DNA from: Clostridiaceae bacterium OM02-2AC
GTDB taxonomy: Bacteria; Bacillota_I; Bacilli_A; Erysipelotrichales; Erysipelotrichaceae
Direction of reading: 5' to 3'
NCBI GenBank assembly: GCA_003481775.1
Contig: QULU01000001.1
Coordinates: 186,436-250,435 of the forward strand
Length of the DNA: 64,000 nucleotides
Below, one piece after another: positions 52,068-59,574 of the stretch. The position numbers and the translations under genes are program-made. Each line of letters starts with the position of its first letter. The stretch's first letter is position 1. A model generated the notes under the pieces. The model ran no database searches. It saw nothing but the letters and a program-made list of their open reading frames with translations, and was not told the origin of the DNA.

Positions 52068-53118
52068 AGTCTTCCAAAAAGGAATGATAATAAATTTTAA
52101 ACTTCATTTTTTCATTGATTTTCTCCAGCGCGATTGCAAAGCCGTCACGGTCAAAAACCGCCAGATCAATATAGGAATAATAGATACCGATAGCACCACC
52201 CATCGTGCGTGCAATGGACATCGGATACAATAGATCATTGATTTCTTTTTCCAGCTGCTGGCGGACAAGCGCTTCCTTTTCATCCTCATACAGCTTTTCA
52301 TAATACAGATAGCCGTATTCTCCGCCCTTATCGGCAAAATCCTTGCAGGTCATATATTCCTTATTCAGAACCTCCTCCTGCAGCTGCGGATTGGTGGTGA
52401 CAATCAGCTTCATATCCCGGCGCAGGGTTTCACTGACCGGCTTTTCATCCAGCTTATAGGCCATATAGATGGATAAGGGATCATGATATTCCATCCATTC
52501 CTGATCGACGATAATATCGCAAAGATCCTCATACAGATTCGGCAGCAGACAGACATTTTCCTCATCGATTTCCTCATCCAGTAGTTCCACGTGGGAAATC
52601 CGTGCTTCAAATTCCAGCTCTCCGATAAACAGCTCGAGCATATAAGCGACAATGCTTTCCTTGTTTGCTTCCTCCAGCCCCTGTAACGCCGCACAGTAAA
52701 CCTTCAGCTCCACTGTCTTGGATTCCTCTTCAATCGTATAATACACCTTGAAATCCGCACCGCGAACCGTTTGTCCGTTCAGCTGCAGATAGCTGTTCAG
52801 CGCCCGCTCACTCAACGGCGGACGAAAGGCATTGATGATCCAGTTTTCACTGAGCTGCTGGGGAGCATCCTTTTTTAGCAACGCACTGCACAGCTGAGCT
52901 GTTTTATCTCCACCGGTCGCAAATGTCATTTCAAAAAAGCCGGTTTCACTCATTTCCACTTCCAGCTTACAGCCGCATACAGACTTCAGCTGTTCGTTGA
53001 TATCATTGAGCAGATGCTCATATTCGTGACGGTCCTGCTCACGCAAAGCGGTTTCCAGCGGCTGCTGAATCGTCAGAAAATAATTCCAGAAATTCTGCAC
53101 ACGATGTTTACTGTTCAT
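52066..53118 (-). CDS. Hypothetical protein, 350 residues, no recognised family
   Basis: A soluble-looking acidic protein with no signal peptide or transmembrane helix. The first third (MNSKHRVQNFWNYFLTIQQPLE..., then a strand-rich part with KLEVEMSETGFFEMTFATGG) looks like a mixed alpha/beta domain; the centre has a Glu/Asp cluster (LLDEEIDEENV, near 190); the C-terminal third contains YGYLYYEKLYEDEKEA and ends in KFKIYYHSF. I do not recognise it. AGAGGAG precedes the ATG, codon use is like the neighbours and a strong terminator follows, so it is a real gene. It overlaps the upstream GNAT gene by 11 bases and is probably cotranscribed with it. Confidence 0.75.
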   Translation of the reverse strand: MNSKHRVQNFWNYFLTIQQPLETALREQDRHEYEHLLNDINEQLKSVCGCKLEVEMSETGFFEMTFATGGDKTAQLCSALLKKDAPQQLSENWIINAFRPPLSERALNSYLQLNGQTVRGADFKVYYTIEEESKTVELKVYCAALQGLEEANKESIVAYMLELFIGELEFEARISHVELLDEEIDEENVCLLPNLYEDLCDIIVDQEWMEYHDPLSIYMAYKLDEKPVSETLRRDMKLIVTTNPQLQEEVLNKEYMTCKDFADKGGEYGYLYYEKLYEDEKEALVRQQLEKEINDLLYPMSIARTMGGAIGIYYSYIDLAVFDRDGFAIALEKINEKMKFKIYYHSFLED

Positions 53119-53764
53119 TCAGATTCTCCTCTCTGATGCATTTTCGCATAAGATTATATTGATGGATGTCATGATCGGGATGCGTGATTTCACTCATCAG
53201 CACAAAGCCTGCCTTATAATAAAGAGAAAGGTTTTCCGCATGATGCGTTTCCATCGTGACATCCTTCCCGATTTCCTGTGCATGCGCAAGCAGTGCGCTC
53301 AGCATGGTGGAGCCAATGCCGGTTCCACGATACTCTTTTTTTGTAAAAAACAAATCCAGATGCAGATACTCCCCCTGTACGAATTCCTGAATCCAGCGAC
53401 TCGTAAACATATCCCAGCATTCAATAACATGCCGGATACTTTTCACAGACCGCAGCCCTGCCAGCATGGGAATCATTTTCAAATTCAGCCAGAGCAGCTG
53501 CAGGTGATATTGCAGCGGTCGCTCCAGAGTGGAATCCCATACGACCATGACACTTCTGCATTCCGCACTATCCGCCAGAAAATGGCAATACGGCTGCAAT
53601 GCCTTTACATAGTGGCGAAACAGGTAGCGCAAGGTTTTTAATCGTGTTCTGTCATCCATAAATACCGTCTTATATAAGTCGTCGTCGTAAAAATTTTCTG
53701 CGAGCTGCGTATGCAGAGAAGCAATCTGCTCGTCATTCATCAGGTAAAATTCTGATAACGGCAT
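53108..53764 (-). CDS. GNAT-family N-acetyltransferase
   Basis: A 218-residue acetyltransferase. The GNAT core is in the C-terminal half: LHLDLFFTKKEYRGTGIGSTMLSALL with the acetyl-CoA loop RGTGIGS, followed by THHAENLSLYYKAGFVL. The N-terminal part resembles the extended GNATs with YKTVFMDDRTRLKTLRYLFRHY. The ATG at 53764 is the best start, behind GGATG; an upstream extension of 26 codons has no ribosome binding site. Substrate unknown. It overlaps the following hypothetical gene. Confidence 0.88.
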   Translation of the reverse strand: MPLSEFYLMNDEQIASLHTQLAENFYDDDLYKTVFMDDRTRLKTLRYLFRHYVKALQPYCHFLADSAECRSVMVVWDSTLERPLQYHLQLLWLNLKMIPMLAGLRSVKSIRHVIECWDMFTSRWIQEFVQGEYLHLDLFFTKKEYRGTGIGSTMLSALLAHAQEIGKDVTMETHHAENLSLYYKAGFVLMSEITHPDHDIHQYNLMRKCIREENLNEQ

Positions 53765-53844
53765 AGTTACACATCCATTCTTTTCTCGAACCCATATTAT
53801 AGCATGTTTTTTCACACGGTACAAGAAGGCGGCAGATGACACAG

Positions 53845-54097
53845 GCAGGAGTGCACTTCAGCGTTTGTATTCCCTCAGCAGCGCATACATCTATCTGTAT
53901 GATGAGAAACAGGTGATGCCAAGCGCAGGATACTCATCATTCGCTTATGGTATGTATGAGCGCATTGACGAAGGCAAAGCAGTGAAAAAAACAACAAGCA
54001 TCGCTTTGAAATAAAGCCGTACGATGCTGCTGATTTCCTGCGGGAGGTGATGATCCGAAAAGACCTGTTCGCTTATATTGCTTTCATCACACTCTGA
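53845..54097 (+). pseudogene. Relic of an unidentified gene, frameshifted in an A7 run
   Basis: Two consecutive plus-strand frames look protein-like: first ...YIYLYDEKQVMPSAGYSSF and YGMYERIDEGKAVKK up to a TAA at 54012, then, in the next frame, HRFEIKPYDAADFLREVM and IRKDLFAYIAFITL ending at 54097. The two join if one base is added to the run of seven A residues near 53985-53991. The 5' part has no start codon with a ribosome binding site and runs into the GNAT promoter region, so this appears to be a truncated, frameshifted C-terminus. Family unknown. Confidence 0.5.
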
Positions 54098-54172
54098 ACG
54101 CCTTAACGGCATATCCTTATACAGGTGATATTCAAAAAGCGTATGCTGTGCATGACAGGAAGCAGACAGCAC

Positions 54173-54200
54173 AAAAAAGCATCAGGCAACTGCCAGACGC
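54173..54200 (-). terminator. Terminator of the spoIIA operon
   Basis: GCGTC-T-GGCA-GT-TGCC-T-GATGC forms a bulged stem followed by six T residues on the minus strand; it overlaps the last codons of sigF. Confidence 0.8.
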
Positions 54201-54907
54201 TCCTTCAGCTTCTTAATGATCTTTTTTTCCAGCCGACTGACCTGGACCTGAGAAATATTCAGCTTTCGCGCGATCTCCTCCTGCTTCATGGAAAGATCAT
54301 AGCGGTAATGCAGCAGCAGCTGTTCCCGCTGATCCAGCTTCTGAATTTCATCACGCAGGGAAACCTTCATGACGACATCCTCCTCCTTTTTGTTAGACAC
54401 CTTGTCCTCCAGCAAAATCGGAGAGCCGTCATTTTCATAAATCGTTTCATCCAGTGAATAGATGAACTGATTCGCTTCAAATGCCAGTATGACATCTGCC
54501 ACATCCAGCTCCATCGCATCGGCAATCTCCTGATAGGTCGGCTCATGGTTCAGCTTCTGCAATAAAACCTCCTTGGCTTTCACCATTTGCAGATAGCCCT
54601 CCTTCAGGCTGCGGGAAATACGGATACTGCCGTCATCACGGAAAAATCGCTTGATTTCTCCCATGATAATAGGGACGGCATAGGTGGAGAATTTCACCTC
54701 ATAGCTGGTATCGAAATTATTCAATGCCTTCATCAGACCGACACAGCCGATCTGAAACAGATCCTCATTCGATATCCGCTGTCGCGAAAATCGCCGGATA
54801 ATCGAATAGACAAGCGCGCTGTTCTGTTGAACAAAGCAGCTTTTCGCGTCTTCATCCCCCAATCGGATCCGTTCAATCAGCTCCTCATTGCTCGCTGTCT
54901 TTTCCAT
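54182..54907 (-). CDS. sigF: Forespore sigma factor SigmaF
   Basis: A 241-residue sigma factor. Region 2 is seen as ALVYSIIRRFSRQRISNEDLFQIGCVGLMKAL with the core DLFQIGCVGLMKA and KFSTYAVPIIMGEIKRFFRDDG, region 3 in the centre and region 4 as QEEIARKLNISQVQVSRLEKK. It is the third gene of spoIIAA-spoIIAB-sigF, overlapping spoIIAB by 23 bases, which fixes it as SigmaF rather than SigmaG. It drives the first forespore genes once released from SpoIIAB. Confidence 0.96.
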   Translation of the reverse strand: MEKTASNEELIERIRLGDEDAKSCFVQQNSALVYSIIRRFSRQRISNEDLFQIGCVGLMKALNNFDTSYEVKFSTYAVPIIMGEIKRFFRDDGSIRISRSLKEGYLQMVKAKEVLLQKLNHEPTYQEIADAMELDVADVILAFEANQFIYSLDETIYENDGSPILLEDKVSNKKEEDVVMKVSLRDEIQKLDQREQLLLHYRYDLSMKQEEIARKLNISQVQVSRLEKKIIKKLKERLAVA

Positions 54908-55322
54908 GATGGATTCTTTTCTTTATCGTGACAAGCGTTCCCTTTCCCTTTTCCGATTCAATATGGAAATCATCCGCAAAGGTCTGCATGATCGTCATCC
55001 CCATACCGCTTCGCTCCATATGCTTTTTGCTCGTATATAATGGCTGCATTGCCAGCTGCAGATCATCGATGCCGCAGCCCTCATCCTGTACCGTCATATG
55101 TATAAATTCCTCATCATAGGAAATCTGCAATACGATTGTTCCGCTCTCTCTGCTCTCATAGCCGTGTATCATGGCATTGACAATCGCCTCTGCCAGCATC
55201 GTCTTGATTTCCATAATCGCTTCCATATCCAGATTCAGCGGCATCAGGAAAGCTACTGCACTCGTTCTGGCAAATGCCTCGTTCTCCAGTCTGCTTACAA
55301 ATTCCAGTTTCATCGTATTCAT
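54885..55322 (-). CDS. spoIIAB: Anti-sigmaF factor and kinase SpoIIAB
   Basis: A 145-residue GHKL-fold serine kinase. The N box LAEAIVNAMIHGYES (near 45), G1 box VQDEGCGIDDLQLAMQ and G2 box ERSGMGMTIMQTFAD bind ATP. It holds SigmaF inactive and phosphorylates SpoIIAA. Overlaps spoIIAA by four bases (ATGA) and sigF by 23. Confidence 0.97.
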   Translation of the reverse strand: MNTMKLEFVSRLENEAFARTSAVAFLMPLNLDMEAIMEIKTMLAEAIVNAMIHGYESRESGTIVLQISYDEEFIHMTVQDEGCGIDDLQLAMQPLYTSKKHMERSGMGMTIMQTFADDFHIESEKGKGTLVTIKKRIHHGKDSEQ

Positions 55323-55636
55323 AGCTTTACCTCATTTCTCTCATGTTTCATGATCTGAAAGATCCCGGACATCTTGAACAATGTCTGGTTGACTCTGGAC
55401 AGATTGCATAAAATAAGCTGGGCATGCAGCTTTTGCAGCTGCTTGTAGCGTGCCAGGACAAAGCCGATGCCGGTGCTGTCCACAAAGGTGACCTCTTCAA
55501 AATCAAGCTTAACCGTTTTGGGCTGATATTTTTCTATCAGGTCGATGCAGATCTGCTTGAGATTGCAAACGGTAAGGTTATCCAGATCCCCGTAAAAATA
55601 AAAGTAAAGGATACCGTCAATATACTGATGTTTCAT
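55319..55636 (-). CDS. spoIIAA: Anti-anti-sigma factor SpoIIAA
   Basis: A 105-residue STAS-domain protein. The phosphorylatable serine is in FVDSTGIGFVLARYK (near 57), the conserved site where SpoIIAB acts. When dephosphorylated (by SpoIIE) it displaces SigmaF from SpoIIAB. CCGGAGGGATG precedes the ATG at 55636. First gene of the operon, with two Spo0A boxes in front. Confidence 0.97.
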   Translation of the reverse strand: MKHQYIDGILYFYFYGDLDNLTVCNLKQICIDLIEKYQPKTVKLDFEEVTFVDSTGIGFVLARYKQLQKLHAQLILCNLSRVNQTLFKMSGIFQIMKHERNEVKL

Positions 55637-55689
55637 GTTTCATCCCTCCGGCCATCATCTTACCACGTTTTCATTTGCCTTTGGGGATA

Positions 55690-55716
55690 TTCGACAAAGC
55701 ATCCGGAGGTTCGACA
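55690..55716 (-). promoter_or_regulatory. Two Spo0A boxes upstream of the spoIIA operon
   Basis: Two perfect TGTCGAA heptamers on the minus strand (55690-55696 and 55710-55716) lie exactly 20 bases apart, two helical turns, 54-80 bases upstream of spoIIAA. TGTCGAA is the 0A-box consensus, and spoIIA is a classical Spo0A target, so this is very probably the activator site. The exact sigma promoter between the boxes and the gene is unclear. Confidence 0.75.
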
Positions 55717-56075
55717 GAATAAACTTCATCCTACTTGCATAAGGACGAAGTTTGCTGATTACAGGAAGGCTTTATCGAGAATCATTCCTGCCATTTCACA
55801 AAAAAGATGTGCTAAAGCCCCAATGTCATTAAGTTAAATAGATAAGAAAAATGTATTAGAAAATATGATGCATTTTTACCTTCATGCTATCAAAACCCCA
55901 ACATATCCAATGCGTTCATTAAACAAGCTGAATCTTGCTTATAAATTGTTATGAAGAATCTGTTTCTGTCCTTCCTCTGTAAAAATAGCTGCATAACCTT
56001 TTGAATATACGATTGCCTACAATAACATCGGCATCTACACTGGCCAGATAAGCAGGTTCCATGATTATAACTGTT
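55717..56075. pseudogene. Decayed coding sequence
   Basis: AT-rich stretch. On the minus strand two fragments in different frames look protein-like, MEPAYLASVDADVIVGN near 56055-56005 and YAAIFTEEGQKQILHNN ending near 55938, joined by a one-base shift and cut off from any start. The family is not recognised. The rest holds no supported feature. Confidence 0.4.
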
Positions 56076-56212
56076 TTATCTCAACCAAATAAATCCAGAT
56101 TCTGTTATTGTGATGATTCCATCAGAACCGATTCCCACTCTGATTAATGCTTTCATTCTCCATAATTGTATAGGTAGTCATTTCCTAAACCATGCATTTG
56201 CGCAGTATCAAT
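56076..56212 (-). pseudogene. Relic of diaminopimelate epimerase (dapF)
   Basis: Two minus-strand fragments match the N-terminus of DapF: AQMHGLGNDYLYNYG (56203-56159 region; compare FTKMHGLGNDF) and, in another frame, GIGSDGIITITESG (compare RHFGIGSDG). Frameshifts and stops separate them and nothing of the remaining enzyme follows. The gene is clearly dead; an intact copy must be elsewhere if the organism makes meso-DAP. Confidence 0.65.
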
Positions 56213-56251
56213 ATCAGCAATCCTCGTTATGAATGGAAACTGTTCCTTTCC

Positions 56252-57679
56252 CTACCCGGAACTGATTTTTTCTGATAACTTTCTTTCAAAACGATCTTTT
56301 CGAATATCCTTCGGTATATTTGTCGGATACTCTCCATTAAAGCATGCTGCACAATATTCAGTTCCCTCTACCAACCTGCTTAATTTTTCAATCGGTAAGT
56401 ATCCAAGAGAATCTACACCTATGATTTTCTCTATTTCCCGTATGTTATGATGACAAGCAATCAGATTCTCTTCAGAATCAATATCTGTGCCATAATAGCA
56501 GGGATGTAAAAATGGCGGCGCGGAAATTCTCATATGTATTTCCTTTGCGCCTGCATCTTTGAGTAGTTTCACAATACGTTTACTGGTTGTACCTCTGACA
56601 ATGGAATCATCAATCAATACAACTCTTTTACCTTCTATAACATTTTTAACGGGGCTTAATTTTATTCTTACTTGATCTAGACGTTCATCCTGCCCCGGAG
56701 AAATAAAGGTTCTACCAATATATTTGTTTTTTATTAAACCGATTCCATATGGTATTTTTGATGCTTTTGCATAACCTAATGCTGCCTCCATGCCACTATC
56801 GGGAACTCCAATCACAACATCTGCATCTACAGGATAACTCTCTGCCAATAATTCCCCAGCTCTACACCTTGACAATGATACCGAAATAGCATCTATTACA
56901 GAGTCCGGTCTGGCAAAGTAAATAAATTCAAAGATACAGGTCTTTCTCTTTTCTTTATTGCAGTGTTCTTTTCGAGATACGACATTTTCCTCACTAAAAA
57001 CAACGATTTCTCCTGGGAGAACATCTCTTATGAAGACTGCTCCTACTGCAGATAATGCACAGCTCTCTGAAGCAACTACATACCTCCCATCCATCATCTT
57101 ACCATAGCATAACGGTCTGAAACCATGTGGATCTCTTGCCGCAATTAATTTGGTAGAAGACATTAACACCAATGAATAAGCACCTTCCAAAGAATTCATT
57201 GCTTTACTTACCGCTTCTTCTATACTAGAAACCTTAAGCCTTTCTCTTGTAATAACATAAGCAATTGTCTCAGTATCACTTGTGGTATTAAAAATTGCAC
57301 CGGATAGTTCTAATTTATCTCGAAGCTCTAATGTATTACTCAAATTCCCATTATGTGCGATTGCCATTTTTCCCCTCTGATGATTTACTTCAATAGGTTG
57401 AGAATTACTACGGGTAGTTCCTCCTGTTGTTCCATATCTTACATGACCGACCGCCATATTTCCTTTCAATAAACTTGATAGTGTGTCCTTCGAAAACACC
57501 TCACTCACAAGTCCCAAATCCTTATATGATGAAAATACACCATCGTCATTTACAACAATCCCACAACTCTCCTGGCCTCGATGCTGTAGTGCATATAAAC
57601 CATAATAAGCAATGTTTGCAACATTTTCCCTTTTAGTGCCGAAGATTCCAAACACGCCACATTCCTCATGAATCGCCAT
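56252..57679 (-). CDS. purF: Amidophosphoribosyltransferase (PurF)
   Basis: A 475-residue glutamine amidotransferase for the first step of purine synthesis. A short propeptide MAIHEE precedes the N-terminal nucleophile Cys7; RGQESCGI, GHVRYGTTG and NGNLSN are the glutaminase motifs; the PRPP loop is VVLIDDSIVRGTT (near 350), and cysteines for a Bacillus-type Fe-S cluster are present (CIFEFIYFARPDS, CAACFNG). It is not in a purine operon: it follows asnB by 47 bases in the nitrogen cluster, so it may serve as an extra, nitrogen-regulated copy. AT-rich codon use differs from genes left of 55.7 kb. Confidence 0.94.
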   Translation of the reverse strand: MAIHEECGVFGIFGTKRENVANIAYYGLYALQHRGQESCGIVVNDDGVFSSYKDLGLVSEVFSKDTLSSLLKGNMAVGHVRYGTTGGTTRSNSQPIEVNHQRGKMAIAHNGNLSNTLELRDKLELSGAIFNTTSDTETIAYVITRERLKVSSIEEAVSKAMNSLEGAYSLVLMSSTKLIAARDPHGFRPLCYGKMMDGRYVVASESCALSAVGAVFIRDVLPGEIVVFSEENVVSRKEHCNKEKRKTCIFEFIYFARPDSVIDAISVSLSRCRAGELLAESYPVDADVVIGVPDSGMEAALGYAKASKIPYGIGLIKNKYIGRTFISPGQDERLDQVRIKLSPVKNVIEGKRVVLIDDSIVRGTTSKRIVKLLKDAGAKEIHMRISAPPFLHPCYYGTDIDSEENLIACHHNIREIEKIIGVDSLGYLPIEKLSRLVEGTEYCAACFNGEYPTNIPKDIRKDRFERKLSEKISSG

Positions 57680-57726
57680 TCATTCATCTCCTTATTTCTA
57701 TAAGCCCACATCATATCTGTCTTTTT

Positions 57727-59307
57727 CTAAATTCCACTATCACCATAGTTAGAAAGAATTCTTGCCGATGGATCATTTACATGACAACCGTCCCATTCTT
57801 TATTCGGCATCCAAAAATCTACAATCATTTTGCTTTGTCCCAAGTAATACTCTTCAAATATCTCACGGTATAGTAAAGATTCTTTTGTAAAGGGTTGTGC
57901 ATGATCATATTTCTTACACTTATCCTTAAACTCTGTATCCGTATATATTTTTTCAGCATATGCTTTCAAGTAATCAACCATAGAGTGTCCTACCGCATCT
58001 GAAAATGCAGCTTTTTCTCGCCACAGGATTTCATCAGGAAGATAATCTCCCACTTCAAAAGCATGACGAAGTAAAAATTTCCCCTTTCCGTATCGATTCA
58101 TTTTCAGCTTGGGATCGATAGACATTACATACTTTACAAAATCTATATCCCCAAACGGGACCCTTGCTTCCAGAGAATTCACAGAGATACAGCGATCAGC
58201 TCGGAGCACATCATACATGTGGAGTTCTTTTATTCTCTTCTGTGATTCTAGTTGAAAAGCTTCTTCATCTGGCGCAAAATCTGTATATTTGTATCCGAAT
58301 AATTCATCTGAAATTTCACCTGTTAATAAAACTCTGATATCCGTCTTTTCATGAATCACTTTACATATCAGATACATTCCTATCGAAGCTCGAATCGTAG
58401 TAATATCAAAAGTACCCAATACATATATCACGGTTCTAAGCGATGCGATTACATCATCCGGTGTCATATAAATCTCAGTATGATCACTTCCGATATGATT
58501 TGCCACCTGCTTTGCATATCTCAGGTCTATAGCATCTTCATTCATACCTATTGCAAATGTCTTGATTGCTTCTTTACTTTTTTTAGCTGCAATTGCACAA
58601 ACTAAGGAAGAATCCAGCCCCCCTGAAAGTAAAAAGCCAACTTTTGCATCTGCTACAAGACGTTTTTCCACACCTAAGACTAACTTTTCACGAATATTTC
58701 TACATACTTTTTCTAAATCATCTTCACAAACTTTCGTAACTGTTGAAATATCCAGGTAACATATAAATTCCCCATCCTTATAATAGTGACCGGGAGGAAA
58801 CGGCATGATATTTTCAACTATACCTACTAAATTCTTTGGCTCACTGGCAAAGATAATCACCTCCTGCATATCATAACCATAATATAACGGTCGTATACCA
58901 ATCGGATCTCTTGCTGCGATATATTCTTCACGATCTCCATCATAAATAATGCATGCAAACTCCGCATCCAGCATGGCAAACATAGCCGTACCATATTCCT
59001 TGTACATGGGCAAAATTATTTCACAATCTGAATCACTCTTGAATTCATACTTTCTTGACAGCCTGCTTCTAAGTTCCTCAAATCCATATATTTCTCCATT
59101 GCAAACAGCGTAACTTTTATCTAACTGAAAAGGCTGCATACCGGCGTCATGAAGTCCCATGATCGCCAAACGGTGAAAACCCAAATACCCCTTACCGGTA
59201 TCCATCACTCTACTGTCATCAGGTCCCCTTGAAATCGTTGCCTCAAATCCTTTCATAAACGTATCATAGGCAGCACTGCGACTGCAATAACCCATTATAG
59301 AACACAT
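57727..59307 (-). CDS. asnB: Asparagine synthetase (glutamine-hydrolysing)
   Basis: A 526-residue AsnB. The nucleophile is Cys2 (MCSIMGY), the glutaminase domain shows RGPDDSRV and FHRLAIMGL, and the synthetase domain has the PP-loop LLSGGLDSSLVC (near 232) and LTGEISDELFGY. It converts aspartate, glutamine and ATP to asparagine. GGAGG sits seven bases before the ATG. The leader is a T-box whose specifier is AAC (Asn), so expression should rise when tRNA-Asn is uncharged. purF lies downstream in the same unit. Confidence 0.96.
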   Translation of the reverse strand: MCSIMGYCSRSAAYDTFMKGFEATISRGPDDSRVMDTGKGYLGFHRLAIMGLHDAGMQPFQLDKSYAVCNGEIYGFEELRSRLSRKYEFKSDSDCEIILPMYKEYGTAMFAMLDAEFACIIYDGDREEYIAARDPIGIRPLYYGYDMQEVIIFASEPKNLVGIVENIMPFPPGHYYKDGEFICYLDISTVTKVCEDDLEKVCRNIREKLVLGVEKRLVADAKVGFLLSGGLDSSLVCAIAAKKSKEAIKTFAIGMNEDAIDLRYAKQVANHIGSDHTEIYMTPDDVIASLRTVIYVLGTFDITTIRASIGMYLICKVIHEKTDIRVLLTGEISDELFGYKYTDFAPDEEAFQLESQKRIKELHMYDVLRADRCISVNSLEARVPFGDIDFVKYVMSIDPKLKMNRYGKGKFLLRHAFEVGDYLPDEILWREKAAFSDAVGHSMVDYLKAYAEKIYTDTEFKDKCKKYDHAQPFTKESLLYREIFEEYYLGQSKMIVDFWMPNKEWDGCHVNDPSARILSNYGDSGI

Positions 59308-59338
59308 ATTTTTCCTCCAAAATCAGTTTCAGCATTCT

Positions 59339-59555
59339 ATAGGGCAAGTGCTGTACTCGCTGTGCCACCTATATTTTTTCTCATTTTCCAAGTCTTCAAC
59401 AAGACTAGTTCCTTTACGCATAACGAAACGGCGCACCTACTAAGAATATCTTTTCAGATTGCAGCTCGAAAAGTGTTATTCGCACAGGCTCCACTATATG
59501 GCTCTCACCATCCCATACTCGCTGTAAGCAATCACCTATGTTACTTCTCTTTTCT
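59339..59555 (-). promoter_or_regulatory. T-box riboswitch with asparagine specifier (AAC)
   Basis: The asnB leader shows the T-box landmarks. Stem I closes with GAAAAG (59549-59554) and CTTTTC (59468-59473); AGAAGTAAC lies on the 5' side and the specifier AAC (59475-59477), followed by A, on the 3' side. The antiterminator is complete: ATAGG (59368-59372), bulge TGGCACA (59361-59367), GCGAG/CTTGC and CCTAT (59339-59343). TGGC fits the GCCA end of tRNA-Asn. No strong intrinsic terminator or promoter is visible in it, so its mode of action is open. Confidence 0.85.
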
Positions 59556-59574
59556 CAAACGCTTTTATTTATTT

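Noticed and set aside
53945..54172. 75-codon minus-strand frame next to sigF
   Set aside because: No ribosome binding site; the plus strand of the same stretch has the more protein-like relic.
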